Below, one piece after another: positions 1 through 7,101 of a stretch of 10,075 bases of DNA. The notes under the pieces were generated by a model that worked only from the letters and a program-made list of their open reading frames with translations, was not told the DNA's origin and searched no databases. The position numbers and the translations under genes were made by a program. Each line of letters starts with the position of its first letter. The stretch's first letter is position 1. The DNA is taken from positions 1 through 10,075 of the forward strand of contig CAJWAH010000044.1 in the NCBI GenBank assembly GCA_913020095.1, written 5' to 3'. The DNA comes from an uncultured Synechococcus sp. (lineage in GTDB: Bacteria; Cyanobacteriota; Cyanobacteriia; PCC-6307; Cyanobiaceae).

Positions 1-74
1 TGGAGAACTCCAGCAGGGCCCGCGAGCAATGAGGCAACGACAGCCAGGACTGGGGCAGTGGATTGTGGCCTCAA
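1..74 (-). CDS. Possible start of an exported protein, partial (cut by window edge)
   Basis: A minus-strand reading frame open to the window edge can start with TTG at 72-74. It begins with a short polar stretch (MRPQSTAP) followed by a hydrophobic run rich in Ala, Val and Leu (VLAVVASLLAGPAGVL), which resembles a signal peptide. An in-frame stop lies a few codons upstream, so the start is confined to this region. No convincing Shine-Dalgarno sequence precedes the TTG. The frame lies 49 bp downstream of psbI on the same strand and could be co-transcribed with it. Only about 24 codons are visible, so the product cannot be identified, and it may be a chance frame. Confidence 0.3.
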   Translation of the reverse strand, partial: MRPQSTAPVLAVVASLLAGPAGVL

Positions 75-123
75 ACCTGGCGGAGATCAGGAGCGCGGAT
101 ATTGCCACGCCCAACCGGTCAAA

Positions 124-243
124 TCACTCCTCGAGGTCCTTTCTGCTAGGCGTCCTGCTGGGGTCGCTGGCCAGGAAGCCGAACATGAAGATCCCAATGA
201 AGAAGAAGACGACCGAATAAACGGAAATCTTGAGAGCGAGCAT
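124..243 (-). CDS. psbI: Photosystem II reaction centre protein PsbI
   Basis: The 39-residue product is PsbI, a single-pass thylakoid membrane subunit that sits beside D1 in the photosystem II core and helps stabilise PSII dimers and early assembly intermediates. The sequence starts MLALKISVY, has one hydrophobic segment at about residues 6-24, and ends with the family's typical polar tail ([19 protein letters not shown]). The length fits the family's 35-39 residues. The ATG at 241-243 is chosen because the family signature begins exactly there; the upstream extension of the frame has no resemblance to any PsbI. No clear Shine-Dalgarno is seen. The gene diverges from the alpha-mannosidase across a 77-bp spacer that holds a GC-rich hairpin. 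Confidence 0.95.
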   Translation of the reverse strand: MLALKISVYSVVFFFIGIFMFGFLASDPSRTPSRKDLEE

Positions 244-267
244 GGTCGAGCCGAGGGTCGGGGGTTG

Positions 268-288
268 GCGCCGCACCCGTAGCGGCGC
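268..288. repeat. GC-rich inverted repeat between psbI and the mannosidase gene
   Basis: A perfect 7-bp inverted repeat, GCGCCGC (268-274) and GCGGCGC (282-288), encloses a 7-base loop. It lies in the 77-bp divergent spacer 244-320, 25 bp upstream of the psbI start codon. If psbI is transcribed from around 285-290, the hairpin would fall in or beside its 5' leader and could affect translation or RNA stability. A possible minus-strand -10 element, TAGGAT, lies at 298-293, with no good -35. No T-run follows on either strand, so it is not an intrinsic terminator. Function is inferred only. Confidence 0.45.
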
Positions 289-320
289 GACCATCCTATG
301 GGGCACCTGGACGTCGCGGG

Positions 321-3236
321 ATGAATGCGGGCCTAGATCGACAGCTTCTGGGGTGGATTGAAACGTTTTCCGCTCGCCAGCAGCACGATCTGCTGCCGCA
401 ACTGCAGCGCCCCGATGGCTCGCCAGCCCTGCACCACCCATGGGGCCAACGCAACCGCCCGGACTGGGATGCCCGCGGATTGGTGATCTGGCCGCGGGGC
501 GGCCAACGCCTGCATCTGAGCCATTCGCTGCACTGGCCGCAGGCTTGGGGCCAGCGCCAAAGCGGCGAAACCATCCGCCTGGCCTTGCGCTGGTGGGCCG
601 AAGCCGCTGAGTGCCGCATCAACGGAAACACCGTTCACCGAGGCGATCTCTTTGACACCGCCTGCCGCTGGCCAGTTCCTGAGTGGTTCGGCCCTGGAGA
701 GGTGCTGGAGGTGGAGCTGCTGCTGCAAAGCCCGCGCCATGACGATGGCGCGTTGTTATTGGCGCAGCTGGAACGGGAACCCAGCGAGCCCAGCGACCCA
801 GACGGCCTCCTGCTTGCCAGCCAGCTGCGGTTGCTGCAGCAGGACCTGCCCGCAGCAGACGAGGAATTGGCAGCCCTGCTGCAAGGCGATCCCAACGACA
901 GCGGCGCGGTTGCCAACCTGCGCCACTGGCTGAAGCAGCGCCAGCGGCCGGCTGGGCTCACGCTGCTGAGCCATGCCCATCTCGATCTGGCCTGGCTATG
1001 GCCCGTGGCTGACACCTGGCAAGCCGCCGAACGCACCTTCCGCTCGGTGTTGGGCTTGATGCAGCGGCACCCGGAGCTGCAGTTCGGCCATTCCACCCCT
1101 GCGCTGTATGCCTGGCTCCAGCAGCACCGCCCAGCGCTGTTTGCCGAGATCAGCCAAGCCATGCAGCAGGGGCGCTGGGAGCCACTCAATGGACCTTGGG
1201 TGGAGAGCGATTGCACCTTGGTGGCCAGTGCGTCGCTGCTGCGGCAATTCCAAGAGGGGCAGGCCTACAGCCAGCAGCAGCTGCCGGGCTGGGAGCACGC
1301 CCTGGCCTGGCTACCGGACAGCTTTGGCTTCAGCAGCGGTGTGCCGGCGATCTGCCGCGCCAGCGGCGTGCACTGGTTTTGCACCCACAAGCTGTTTTGG
1401 AACAGCACCAACCCCTTCCCCCATCGCCTCTTTCGCTGGCGGCACTGCAGTGGAGAGGAGGTCTTGGCGCTGATGAGCGCCCCGATTGGCACTGGGGGGG
1501 ACCCATTGGCTATGGCGGCCTACAGCCAGCAATGGCAGCAATCCACAGGCATCCCCCAGGGCCTATGGCTTCCCGGTGTGGGTGATCACGGCGGCGGACC
1601 CAGCCAAGAAATGCTGGAGCAGCTGCAGCTGTGGCAAGAGCAGCCCCTCAGCGCACCCACTGAATTTGGAACCGTGCGCAGCTATCTGAACGAACTCGAA
1701 GCGCACCAGGGGCAGCTGCCGCTGTGGCGCGACGAGCTGTATTTGGAGCTGCATCGCGGGTGCGCCACCAGCCGCCCAGACCAAAAGCGCCACAACCGCA
1801 CCCTGGAGCGGTTGCTGCTGGAGGCCGATCTAGCGCAAGCCCTCAGCGGCCAGCAGCCCAGCGGCCAAGAGCAATGGCGCACGCTGCTGTTTCAGCAGTT
1901 TCACGACATCCTTCCTGGCACCTCAGTGCCCGAGGTGTTTGAACAGGCCGAGCCGCAATGGCGCCAAGCGCGCAGGCTCAGCCGCCAGCGGCGCGATCAG
2001 GCGCTAGCGGCCTTGCTCCCCTTGAAATCCCAACAGCAACCGCAGTGGTGGGTGGCCAACCTGCTGCCAACGATTCCAGGATCGGCTGTGGTGCGCCTGC
2101 CCAGCCCGCCGGCCGGGCAGAGCTGGTATGACCACACCGGCGCTGTACCAATCCAACCGGCCCGCAGCGGTGGCTGCTGGCTGCAGATCCACAGCTCTGA
2201 AGGTGTTGGTGCCCAGCGCCTGGTGCTGGGCTCAGCCGCCGAGATATCAGCCAAGGCCGAAGGTGCGGTGAGCCTCGATCGCGATGACAACGGCGCGCTT
2301 TGGCTCTCGAACGGTCACCTGCAAGCCAAGCTCGGCCCCAAGGGGGTGGAGCAACTGCAGCACCGCCGCGGCGATGGGTGGGGAGAGCCCCTGCTGGCCG
2401 AACCGATGGCCCTACGGCGCTACGGCGATCGCGGTGAGTTCTGGGATGCCTGGGACATCGCCAGTGACTACAGCGACCATGCGTTGCCGATGCGCTGGGA
2501 GGCCGAGCAGGAGCTGCTGGAGTCGGGGCCTCTGTGCACGCAGCTGCGCTGGCGCGGCCACTGCGGTCAGAGCCCGCTGCAACTCTCGGTGCGCCTACAA
2601 GCGGGTAGTCCCTGGCTTGAGCTGATCATCACGGCGCAATGGCGCCAGCTGCATGAGCTGCTGCGCTGTGAATGGGCGCTGAACCATCCAGGGAGCTTTT
2701 GGTGTGCGGACACACCCGGTGGCGTTCAAGAGCGCAGCAGCAGACCCCGAACCCCAAGGGAGCAGGCCCGCTGGGAAGCCACCGCCATCAGCTGGCTGTG
2801 GGGCGGCACCACGCAAGCCGGACTGGCGGTGCTGCTCGATGGGCCACAAGGCGCGAGCGGACACGAGCAAGGACTGGGGGTGTCGTTATTAAGGGGTCCC
2901 ACTTGGCCCGATCCCAGCGCCGATCAGGGCTGGCACCGCTTGCGCTTGGCTCTGATGCCAACCACAGGCAGCTGGCATCGAGCTGCCGTTGCCGCACAAG
3001 CGCGCCGCTTCCGCCAACCGCTTTGGCGCCATCCAGCGGCCGCGGGGCCAGCGGAGGCGAGGTCATGGCTGGCCTGGCCAGACCCGCATCAGCAGTGGCT
3101 GGGTTTTGAGCCCGCCACCGATGACGGGTTGCAGTGGCAAACCCAAAACCTCAGCCCCTGCCGCAGCCTGTGGCCAGCAGCCTCAGGCCCTTGGCAAATC
3201 AAACGCTGGCCCTGGGGGATGGCTCAGTCGTCGTGA
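321..3236 (+). CDS. Glycoside hydrolase family 38 alpha-mannosidase
   Basis: This 971-residue protein belongs to GH38, zinc-dependent retaining alpha-mannosidases, of the large Ams1/MAN2C1 type. Residues 1-210 form an N-terminal beta-rich region. The catalytic domain follows, with SHAHLDLAW at 217-225 (H220 and D222 as metal ligands), LPDSFG at 331-336 (D333 the expected nucleophile and metal ligand), [11 protein letters not shown] at 476-486, and [10 protein letters not shown] at 526-535 (H528 the expected fourth metal ligand). The C-terminal part, from about 600 on, fits the family's beta-sandwich domains. All expected catalytic residues are present, so it should be active. No signal peptide or membrane segment is seen, which suggests a cytoplasmic enzyme, perhaps for turnover of mannose-containing glycans or glycolipids; the true substrate is unknown. 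The ATG at 321 lacks a strong ribosome site. The 3' end overlaps psbN tail-to-tail by 13 bp. Confidence 0.9.
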   Translation: MNAGLDRQLLGWIETFSARQQHDLLPQLQRPDGSPALHHPWGQRNRPDWDARGLVIWPRGGQRLHLSHSLHWPQAWGQRQSGETIRLALRWWAEAAECRINGNTVHRGDLFDTACRWPVPEWFGPGEVLEVELLLQSPRHDDGALLLAQLEREPSEPSDPDGLLLASQLRLLQQDLPAADEELAALLQGDPNDSGAVANLRHWLKQRQRPAGLTLLSHAHLDLAWLWPVADTWQAAERTFRSVLGLMQRHPELQFGHSTPALYAWLQQHRPALFAEISQAMQQGRWEPLNGPWVESDCTLVASASLLRQFQEGQAYSQQQLPGWEHALAWLPDSFGFSSGVPAICRASGVHWFCTHKLFWNSTNPFPHRLFRWRHCSGEEVLALMSAPIGTGGDPLAMAAYSQQWQQSTGIPQGLWLPGVGDHGGGPSQEMLEQLQLWQEQPLSAPTEFGTVRSYLNELEAHQGQLPLWRDELYLELHRGCATSRPDQKRHNRTLERLLLEADLAQALSGQQPSGQEQWRTLLFQQFHDILPGTSVPEVFEQAEPQWRQARRLSRQRRDQALAALLPLKSQQQPQWWVANLLPTIPGSAVVRLPSPPAGQSWYDHTGAVPIQPARSGGCWLQIHSSEGVGAQRLVLGSAAEISAKAEGAVSLDRDDNGALWLSNGHLQAKLGPKGVEQLQHRRGDGWGEPLLAEPMALRRYGDRGEFWDAWDIASDYSDHALPMRWEAEQELLESGPLCTQLRWRGHCGQSPLQLSVRLQAGSPWLELIITAQWRQLHELLRCEWALNHPGSFWCADTPGGVQERSSRPRTPREQARWEATAISWLWGGTTQAGLAVLLDGPQGASGHEQGLGVSLLRGPTWPDPSADQGWHRLRLALMPTTGSWHRAAVAAQARRFRQPLWRHPAAAGPAEARSWLAWPDPHQQWLGFEPATDDGLQWQTQNLSPCRSLWPAASGPWQIKRWPWGMAQSS
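2425..2432. repeat. HIP1 octamer GCGATCGC
   Basis: This is an exact copy of the highly iterated palindrome of cyanobacteria, GCGATCGC, lying inside the mannosidase gene. It is one of three exact copies in this window, more than expected by chance for an 8-mer in 10 kb, and supports a cyanobacterial origin. Confidence 0.7.
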
Positions 3237-3364
3237 TCATCAAACGGATCATCCAGCTGGCGCGATGGCGGCCCAAAGGCGGTGTAGATGCCAAAACCGG
3301 TTAAACCCAGCAGAGCTGTTAGCACCGCAATCGACACAGAAAGGGCTGGCGAGGTGCTTTCCAT
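3224..3364 (-). CDS. psbN: Photosystem II assembly protein PsbN
   Basis: The 46-residue product is PsbN, a small thylakoid membrane protein needed for photosystem II assembly and repair rather than a stable subunit. It starts MESTSPALSVSIAVLTALLG, has one membrane segment at about residues 8-29, and carries the conserved GFGIYTAFGPPS stretch and the acidic tail [10 protein letters not shown]. Length matches the family. The ATG at 3362-3364 is preceded on the minus strand by GGGAG (3374-3370) with 5 bases between, a good ribosome site. It lies divergent to psbH, an arrangement commonly seen in plastids and cyanobacteria. Its last 13 bases overlap the 3' end of the convergent mannosidase gene. 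Confidence 0.95.
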   Translation of the reverse strand: MESTSPALSVSIAVLTALLGLTGFGIYTAFGPPSRQLDDPFDDHDD

Positions 3365-3448
3365 CAAGACTCCCAACAGGGGCCGCCGTCACAGCGGTCA
3401 GGGCCATTAGAGTAACGGCCCAAATCTTCGCAGGAGAGATTGCACCCC
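3365..3448. promoter_or_regulatory. Divergent psbN/psbH promoter region
   Basis: These 84 bp are the only non-coding sequence between the divergent psbN and psbH genes, so promoters for both probably lie here or extend into the coding ends. A plus-strand TAN3T-type -10 candidate, TAGAGT, sits at 3408-3413, about 35 bases before the psbH start. The minus strand of the same spot reads TACTCT (3414-3409). Neither has a good -35 at normal spacing. The element choice is inference; the divergent location is what the sequence shows. Confidence 0.35.
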
Positions 3449-3649
3449 ATGGCCCAACGCACCCGCCTGGGAGACCTGCTGCGTCCTCTGAACTCTGAGT
3501 ACGGCAAGGTCGTGCCTGGCTGGGGAACCACCCCTGTGATGGGCATCTTCATGGCCCTGTTCCTGGTCTTCCTGCTCGTGATCCTGCAGCTCTACAACCG
3601 TTCGCTGCTGCTGGATGGCATCACCGTGAACTGGAACGGCCTCGGCTAA
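3449..3649 (+). CDS. psbH: Photosystem II protein PsbH
   Basis: The 66-residue product is PsbH, a single-pass PSII core subunit near CP47 that is involved in stable PSII assembly and quinone/bicarbonate site function. It begins [20 protein letters not shown], carries the conserved VPGWGTTP motif at about residues 22-29, one membrane helix at about 30-48, and ends [13 protein letters not shown], all typical of the family. The ATG at 3449 is preceded by AGGAG at 3432-3436, 12 bases away, a rather long spacing. An in-frame TTG at 3440 would add three residues but does not fit the family N-terminus. tatA follows after 5 bp, so the two are probably co-transcribed. Confidence 0.95.
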   Translation: MAQRTRLGDLLRPLNSEYGKVVPGWGTTPVMGIFMALFLVFLLVILQLYNRSLLLDGITVNWNGLG

Positions 3650-3654
3650 AGCCA

Positions 3655-3924
3655 ATGAACATTTTTGGGGTTGGTCTTCCAGAGATGGCGGTGATTGCCG
3701 TCATCGGCTTGCTGGTGTTCGGCCCCAAAAAACTGCCTGAATTGGGACGCAGCCTTGGCAAAACCTTGAAGGGCTTTCAGGCCGCTTCCTCGGAATTTGA
3801 GCAGGAGTTCCGCAAGGCCGTTGATTCGGTCGAACTCCCCGCAGGTCAAACTGACGCCACCTCCAGCCAGGACGCCACCACGCCTGCCGATGACGCCACT
3901 GATGCTGCTGGTCGGCCTGGGTAA
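3655..3924 (+). CDS. tatA: Sec-independent translocase protein TatA/E
   Basis: This 89-residue protein is a TatA/E-family component of the twin-arginine translocase, which forms the pore that exports folded proteins across the thylakoid and plasma membranes. It starts MNIFGVGLPEMAVIAVIGLL, with a short N-terminal membrane helix at about residues 4-22. The hinge motif FGPKKLPELG follows at 22-31, then an amphipathic helix to about 55. The C-terminal tail (about 56-89) is rich in Thr, Ala and Asp and looks disordered, as usual for the family. It follows psbH by 5 bp and its last 35 bases overlap the chosen pth start, so it is the middle of a tightly coupled run. TatA versus TatE or TatB is assigned from the short length and FGPKKLPE hinge. 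Confidence 0.9.
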   Translation: MNIFGVGLPEMAVIAVIGLLVFGPKKLPELGRSLGKTLKGFQAASSEFEQEFRKAVDSVELPAGQTDATSSQDATTPADDATDAAGRPG

Positions 3925-4495
3925 TCCCGGATCCAAATACGACGGCACGCGCCACAACGTGGGTTTCATGGCGCTCGACAAACTCGCCGCGGCAGCGGGC
4001 GGAAGCTTTCGTGCCAACGCCAAATTGCATGGCGATCTTGCTGATATCGGCCAAGGCGAGCGCCGCTTGCGGCTACTCAAACCACAGACCTATATGAACG
4101 ACAGCGGCCGGGCGATCCGGGCCAGCCTCGATTGGTTTGGTTGGACGCCTGAGCAACTGCTGGTGATCGTTGATGACATGGACCTTCCCCTCGGCCGGCT
4201 GCGGCTGAGGCTCAGCGGTGGAGCCGGAGGGCACAACGGCCTGCGCAGCACCATCGCCCACCTGGGCGGTGAGGCCTTTGCCCGTCTGAGGATTGGCATC
4301 GGCGCTCCCGGCACCAGCAGCGAAGAGCGCAAGCAACGCACGGTGGGGCACGTCCTGGGCAACTTCCACACGGCGGAACGTCCCTTGCTCGATGAGGTGC
4401 TGCAGGAGGTGGAGCACGGCATCGGCCTGATCCAACGCCAAGGCTTTGAGCGCGCGGGCAACCGGATCAACAGCTTTCGGCCCGACGCCGCCTGA
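3890..4495 (+). CDS. pth: Peptidyl-tRNA hydrolase
   Basis: The 201-residue product hydrolyses the ester bond of peptidyl-tRNAs that drop off ribosomes and so recycles tRNA; it is essential in most bacteria. Family signatures are GLGNPGSKYDGTRHNVGF at residues 9-26 (with N12 and the catalytic base H22), KPQTYMNDSG, VDDMDLPLG with the conserved Asp, and GGAGGHNGLRS. Length matches bacterial Pth. The ATG at 3890 gives MTPLMLLVGLGNPG; an ATG at 3902 (MLLVGLGNPG) is also possible. The open frame reaches back to 3797, but that stretch is proline- and arginine-rich and unlike Pth, so it is not used. No Shine-Dalgarno is visible; the start lies inside tatA, which suggests translational coupling. The next gene begins 2 bp after its stop. 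Confidence 0.95.
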   Translation: MTPLMLLVGLGNPGSKYDGTRHNVGFMALDKLAAAAGGSFRANAKLHGDLADIGQGERRLRLLKPQTYMNDSGRAIRASLDWFGWTPEQLLVIVDDMDLPLGRLRLRLSGGAGGHNGLRSTIAHLGGEAFARLRIGIGAPGTSSEERKQRTVGHVLGNFHTAERPLLDEVLQEVEHGIGLIQRQGFERAGNRINSFRPDAA

Positions 4496-4497
4496 CC

Positions 4498-4755
4498 ATG
4501 GCCCGCCTGCCCAGCACCACAGCCCACTTGCGGGTTCTGCAGCAGAGCTTCAGCGAGCAGATGGTGGAAGGGGAAGTGGCCGCTGGTGGTTTTCGCTGGG
4601 AATTTCGCTGGCACTTCGACCGCGGCGAACTGGTGGTGGAGCCATCCCTGGGGCGAGCGCTGATCCAAGACGCCCTGCTGCGGTTTTTGGTCAAAAGCGA
4701 CTACACGCTGGAAGCCGGCGGTGATTACTGCTTCACGGTGCGGGCAGCCTTTTAA
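4498..4755 (+). CDS. DUF3146 family protein
   Basis: This 85-residue protein resembles DUF3146, a small family of unknown function found in cyanobacteria. Visible features are the N-terminal LPSTTAHLRVLQQSFSEQ, a central FRWEFRWHFDRGEL strand-rich stretch, EPSLGRALIQDALLRFL and the C-terminal LEAGGDYCFTVRAAF. There is no signal peptide or membrane segment, so it is probably cytoplasmic. It starts 2 bp after the pth stop and is likely the last gene of the psbH-tatA-pth run. Its last 23 bases overlap the 3' end of the convergent RNase H-fold gene. The family assignment rests on recall of sequence pattern and has not been tested by a profile search. Confidence 0.8.
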   Translation: MARLPSTTAHLRVLQQSFSEQMVEGEVAAGGFRWEFRWHFDRGELVVEPSLGRALIQDALLRFLVKSDYTLEAGGDYCFTVRAAF

Positions 4756-5158
4756 AGCGCGCCCCCAGGTGGGCCTCGAGCAACACCAAGGCCGCCAAAT
4801 CATCCACCGGTCTGGGCGGCAACCGCAGCCCGCGGGGCAGCAGCCGCTGCCAACCCCTGGCAGGCAACAACTGCCAGTAGCGCTCACGCGCCGCCAAGGT
4901 GCTGCCCGCCTCTGGCTGCAACACCACCGGCACAGCCGGCTCCAGTTCAGCCAAGGCCTGCTGCCATGGGCCGCTGGCGGTGCCATCGCCGAGCACCACA
5001 GCTTGCAAGGGGGCTTGGTGTTGCCAGTGCTGCAACCAATCCCAGGCCTCCCTGGGGGAGCAGATCAGTAGATCAACCAGCTCTGCTCCACTGGCATCGG
5101 TGCGCACCAGCCCGCATTTCTGGCGCCCTGGATCCAGCGCTGCCCAGCCGCCACTCAT
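4733..5158 (-). CDS. RuvC/YqgF-like RNase H-fold protein (putative nuclease)
   Basis: This 141-residue protein looks like a RuvC/YqgF-type member of the RNase H superfamily, whose members cut Holliday junctions or process pre-16S rRNA. Three acidic positions sit where the fold expects them: D9 in the first strand (ALDPGRQKCGLV), E83 in QPEAGSTLAARERYW, and D119/D120 in RPVDDLAALVLLEAHL near the C-terminus. This D-E-D layout supports a metal-dependent nuclease, but the actual substrate is unknown and it is not the canonical RuvC or RuvX. Its ATG overlaps the stop of the upstream DUF3084 gene (ATGA at 5158-5155), implying translational coupling. Its 3' end overlaps the convergent DUF3146 gene by 23 bp. 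It is the last gene of the ntcA operon. Confidence 0.7.
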   Translation of the reverse strand: MSGGWAALDPGRQKCGLVRTDASGAELVDLLICSPREAWDWLQHWQHQAPLQAVVLGDGTASGPWQQALAELEPAVPVVLQPEAGSTLAARERYWQLLPARGWQRLLPRGLRLPPRPVDDLAALVLLEAHLGARFKRLPAP

Positions 5159-6279
5159 GAAGGGGGCAAACCCTTGGCGCGCACGGTTACAGCAATGGGA
5201 TCGAGGCTGTCGCTATCGCGCGCAGCCACCACCTCCAAGCGCACCGGCTGGTTGCCTTGGCGCTCTACCAATTGGGCGGCCAGAGCATTGAGGGCGTCTT
5301 GATCCACCTGCAGCCGTGGGTTCAGCGCACCACGGCGCTGGCTTTCATTGCGGGCCGCGGCCAAGAGCAGATTGAGCCGAGCAAACACCTGTTTTTGAGC
5401 CCGTTGCTCAGGGTCCAAGCTGAGGCTGGCCAGCACTTGACCCGCTTCCAGCACCTGCCGGCTGCGGCGCACATCGGCAAAGGCCAGCACCTGCTTCTCA
5501 CCACGCAGCACATTGCCGGCCGAGTGAATGCTGATCACCCAGGGGCCACCACTACGCAAGGCCTTCTCCACCTTGATCACCTCACTGCGGGGGATCAACA
5601 GCAGTTGCTGCTCAGGCTTTTGCCCAGGGAGAACCCGCTGATACGCCTGCACATTGGCCTGACGCAAGACATCTTCAGTGGCTTGGCGCGCCAACTCAGG
5701 CTTGGGGATCGCCACCTTGGCCATGGTGAGCGGCTGCCCGGTGCTGAGCACCACATCACCGCTGCGCAAATCCAAAACATTGCGCTCCAGCTGGCGCAAT
5801 TCCTGCTGACTGCGGAGGGTGCGTTGCTGCAACTGGCGCAGCTCCTCATCGCGGGCCGCCACGTCTTGGCCCAGCCGGTCGCGCTCAGCCTCTAGCTCTT
5901 GGCGCTGCTTTTTTAAAGGCGCCAGCTGTTGCTCGGCCGCAGCCCGATCCGAGCGCGCCTGGGCCAGTTCCGCTTGATTTTGATCGAGCTGCTTGAGGCT
6001 CAGCTGCAGCGACTTGCGGGAAGAACGCAAACGCGTTTCCAGCTCATCGAGCTGAAAAAGGCCCACCCGCAGGCGTTCACTGACGGCCACCATCAACCCG
6101 AGGGTGAGGGCACTAATCAGGCTGCCGGTGAGCACCGTGATCACCACAGCCGTGCGGCGTGGCCTCATCTGAAACAAGCTCAGCCGCGCTTTGCCAATGC
6201 GGCTGCCAAGGCGGTCGCCAAGAGTCGACAGCACTCCTCCGAGCACCAGAACGGCCAGGATCAGCAGCCAGCCGCTCAC
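5155..6279 (-). CDS. DUF3084 membrane coiled-coil protein
   Basis: This 374-residue protein matches the DUF3084 family, of unknown function. A first membrane segment covers about residues 3-20 (WLLILAVLVLGGVLSTLG). It is followed by a conserved loop rich in Arg and Lys (RLGSRIGKARLSLFQMRPRR) and a second segment at about 43-67 (TAVVITVLTGSLISALTLGL). A long coiled coil follows at about 75-170, rich in Gln, Glu, Arg and Leu. The rest is a soluble domain with alternating strands and helices. This suggests a membrane-anchored scaffold; which side the soluble part faces is not certain. The GTG at 6277-6279 is chosen because it puts the family-like MSGWLLIL at the N-terminus. It lies 62 bp downstream of ntcA and shares 4 bp (ATGA) with the next gene. 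Confidence 0.85.
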   Translation of the reverse strand: MSGWLLILAVLVLGGVLSTLGDRLGSRIGKARLSLFQMRPRRTAVVITVLTGSLISALTLGLMVAVSERLRVGLFQLDELETRLRSSRKSLQLSLKQLDQNQAELAQARSDRAAAEQQLAPLKKQRQELEAERDRLGQDVAARDEELRQLQQRTLRSQQELRQLERNVLDLRSGDVVLSTGQPLTMAKVAIPKPELARQATEDVLRQANVQAYQRVLPGQKPEQQLLLIPRSEVIKVEKALRSGGPWVISIHSAGNVLRGEKQVLAFADVRRSRQVLEAGQVLASLSLDPEQRAQKQVFARLNLLLAAARNESQRRGALNPRLQVDQDALNALAAQLVERQGNQPVRLEVVAARDSDSLDPIAVTVRAKGLPPS

Positions 6280-6341
6280 AGCGTCAGAAGAACAGTGGGG
6301 TCAGTATTGCTGAGACCTGAGGCGAGCGTTTCCAGCAACGG

Positions 6342-7016
6342 TCAGCTGAACCGTTTGGCCAAGGCAATGGGGTCGAACACGGTGATGCGCTTGCGCTCAA
6401 TCTCCAGCAAACCAGCGGAGCGCAAATCCCCCAGCAAACGGGTGATCGTGACCCGAGTGGAGCCAATCGCTTCAGCGATCGCCTGGTGCGAGAGCTTCAA
6501 GTCGATGGTGATGCCCTGACTGGAAGGCACCCCAAAGTCGCGGCAGAGCACCAGCAGAAAACTCACCAAGCGCGATGACATGTCGCGGTGGGTGAGCGTT
6601 TCGATCATGGTTTCGGTCTGCAGGATTCGCGAGGACAGGCCCTGCAAGAGCAACAAACCAACCCGCGCGTCCTGCTCAATGGCCCGGCGCACGGAGCTGG
6701 CCGGAGCGCTGAGCATCTCAACGCGCGTGAAGGCAACCGAGTGATAAAAACGATCGGACTTCTGACCGGTTAGCAGGGACAGCACACCAAAAATGCTGTT
6801 CTCCCGCAGCAAGGCCACGGTGATCTCTTCACCGGATTCATACACGCGGGAAAGGCGCACAGCCCCGCGGCGCAGCAGATACATGCGCTCGGCGGGATCG
6901 CCTGGGAAAAAGATTGTCTTGCCGCGTTCAACCGACTCAGCAGCACTGCCAGCAAGCGAGCGCATCACCTCTTGCAAGGTGGGCTGGGGGTTGGGCGCTG
7001 GCGAAACGCTGACCAT
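6342..7016 (-). CDS. ntcA: Global nitrogen regulator NtcA (CRP/FNR family)
   Basis: NtcA is the CRP-family activator/repressor that controls nitrogen assimilation genes in cyanobacteria in response to 2-oxoglutarate, usually binding GTA-N8-TAC sites as a dimer. The protein has the effector-binding beta-roll ([20 protein letters not shown], then [20 protein letters not shown]), a dimerisation helix ([20 protein letters not shown]) and a C-terminal helix-turn-helix ([20 protein letters not shown], about residues 175-194). The ATG at 7014-7016 gives 224 residues, the canonical length. The frame stays open to a TTG at 7089-7091 and would add a tail containing YLPGTGTRF; some picocyanobacterial NtcA proteins may begin in this extension, so the start is uncertain. 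No clear ribosome site is seen. It appears to head an operon with the DUF3084 and RuvC-like genes. Confidence 0.93.
   Translation of the reverse strand: MVSVSPAPNPQPTLQEVMRSLAGSAAESVERGKTIFFPGDPAERMYLLRRGAVRLSRVYESGEEITVALLRENSIFGVLSLLTGQKSDRFYHSVAFTRVEMLSAPASSVRRAIEQDARVGLLLLQGLSSRILQTETMIETLTHRDMSSRLVSFLLVLCRDFGVPSSQGITIDLKLSHQAIAEAIGSTRVTITRLLGDLRSAGLLEIERKRITVFDPIALAKRFS
6475..6482. repeat. HIP1 octamer GCGATCGC
   Basis: This is an exact copy of the cyanobacterial highly iterated palindrome. It lies inside ntcA, in the part encoding the helix-turn-helix. Confidence 0.7.
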
Positions 7017-7101
7017 GAAGCGCGTACCGGTTCCAGGAAGGTAAAGAGCCGGCTTGACAGTGCTTGTAGCAATGAACACCGTCGAAGCCAAACGAGATCA
7101 G

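Noticed and set aside
58..282. Plus-strand frames across psbI at the left edge
   Set aside because: They overlap psbI on the opposite strand and encode low-complexity charged peptides; psbI is certain.
635..1216. Long minus-strand frame (193 codons) inside the mannosidase gene
   Set aside because: It is antisense to a clearly conserved GH38 catalytic region, is Ser/Arg/Cys-rich with no recognisable motif, and is expected from high-GC codon use.
3401..3421. GGGCC/GGCCC inverted repeat in the psbN/psbH spacer
   Set aside because: Arms are only 5 bp in a GC-rich background with an 11-base gap, so it is not distinguishable from chance.
5257..5895. Plus-strand frame of 212 codons antisense to the DUF3084 gene
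   Set aside because: Composition is His/Gln/Leu-rich and repetitive, as expected from the reverse of a Gln/Leu/Arg coiled coil; no family resemblance and the minus-strand gene explains the region.
6280..6341. Short inverted repeat TCAG-N5-CTGA between ntcA and the DUF3084 gene, considered as a terminator
   Set aside because: The stem is only 4 bp with no T-run, so it would not terminate; the genes are more likely co-transcribed.
5929..6519. Plus-strand frame of 196 codons spanning the DUF3084 start and the ntcA end
   Set aside because: It crosses two well-supported minus-strand genes and shows no recognisable domain.
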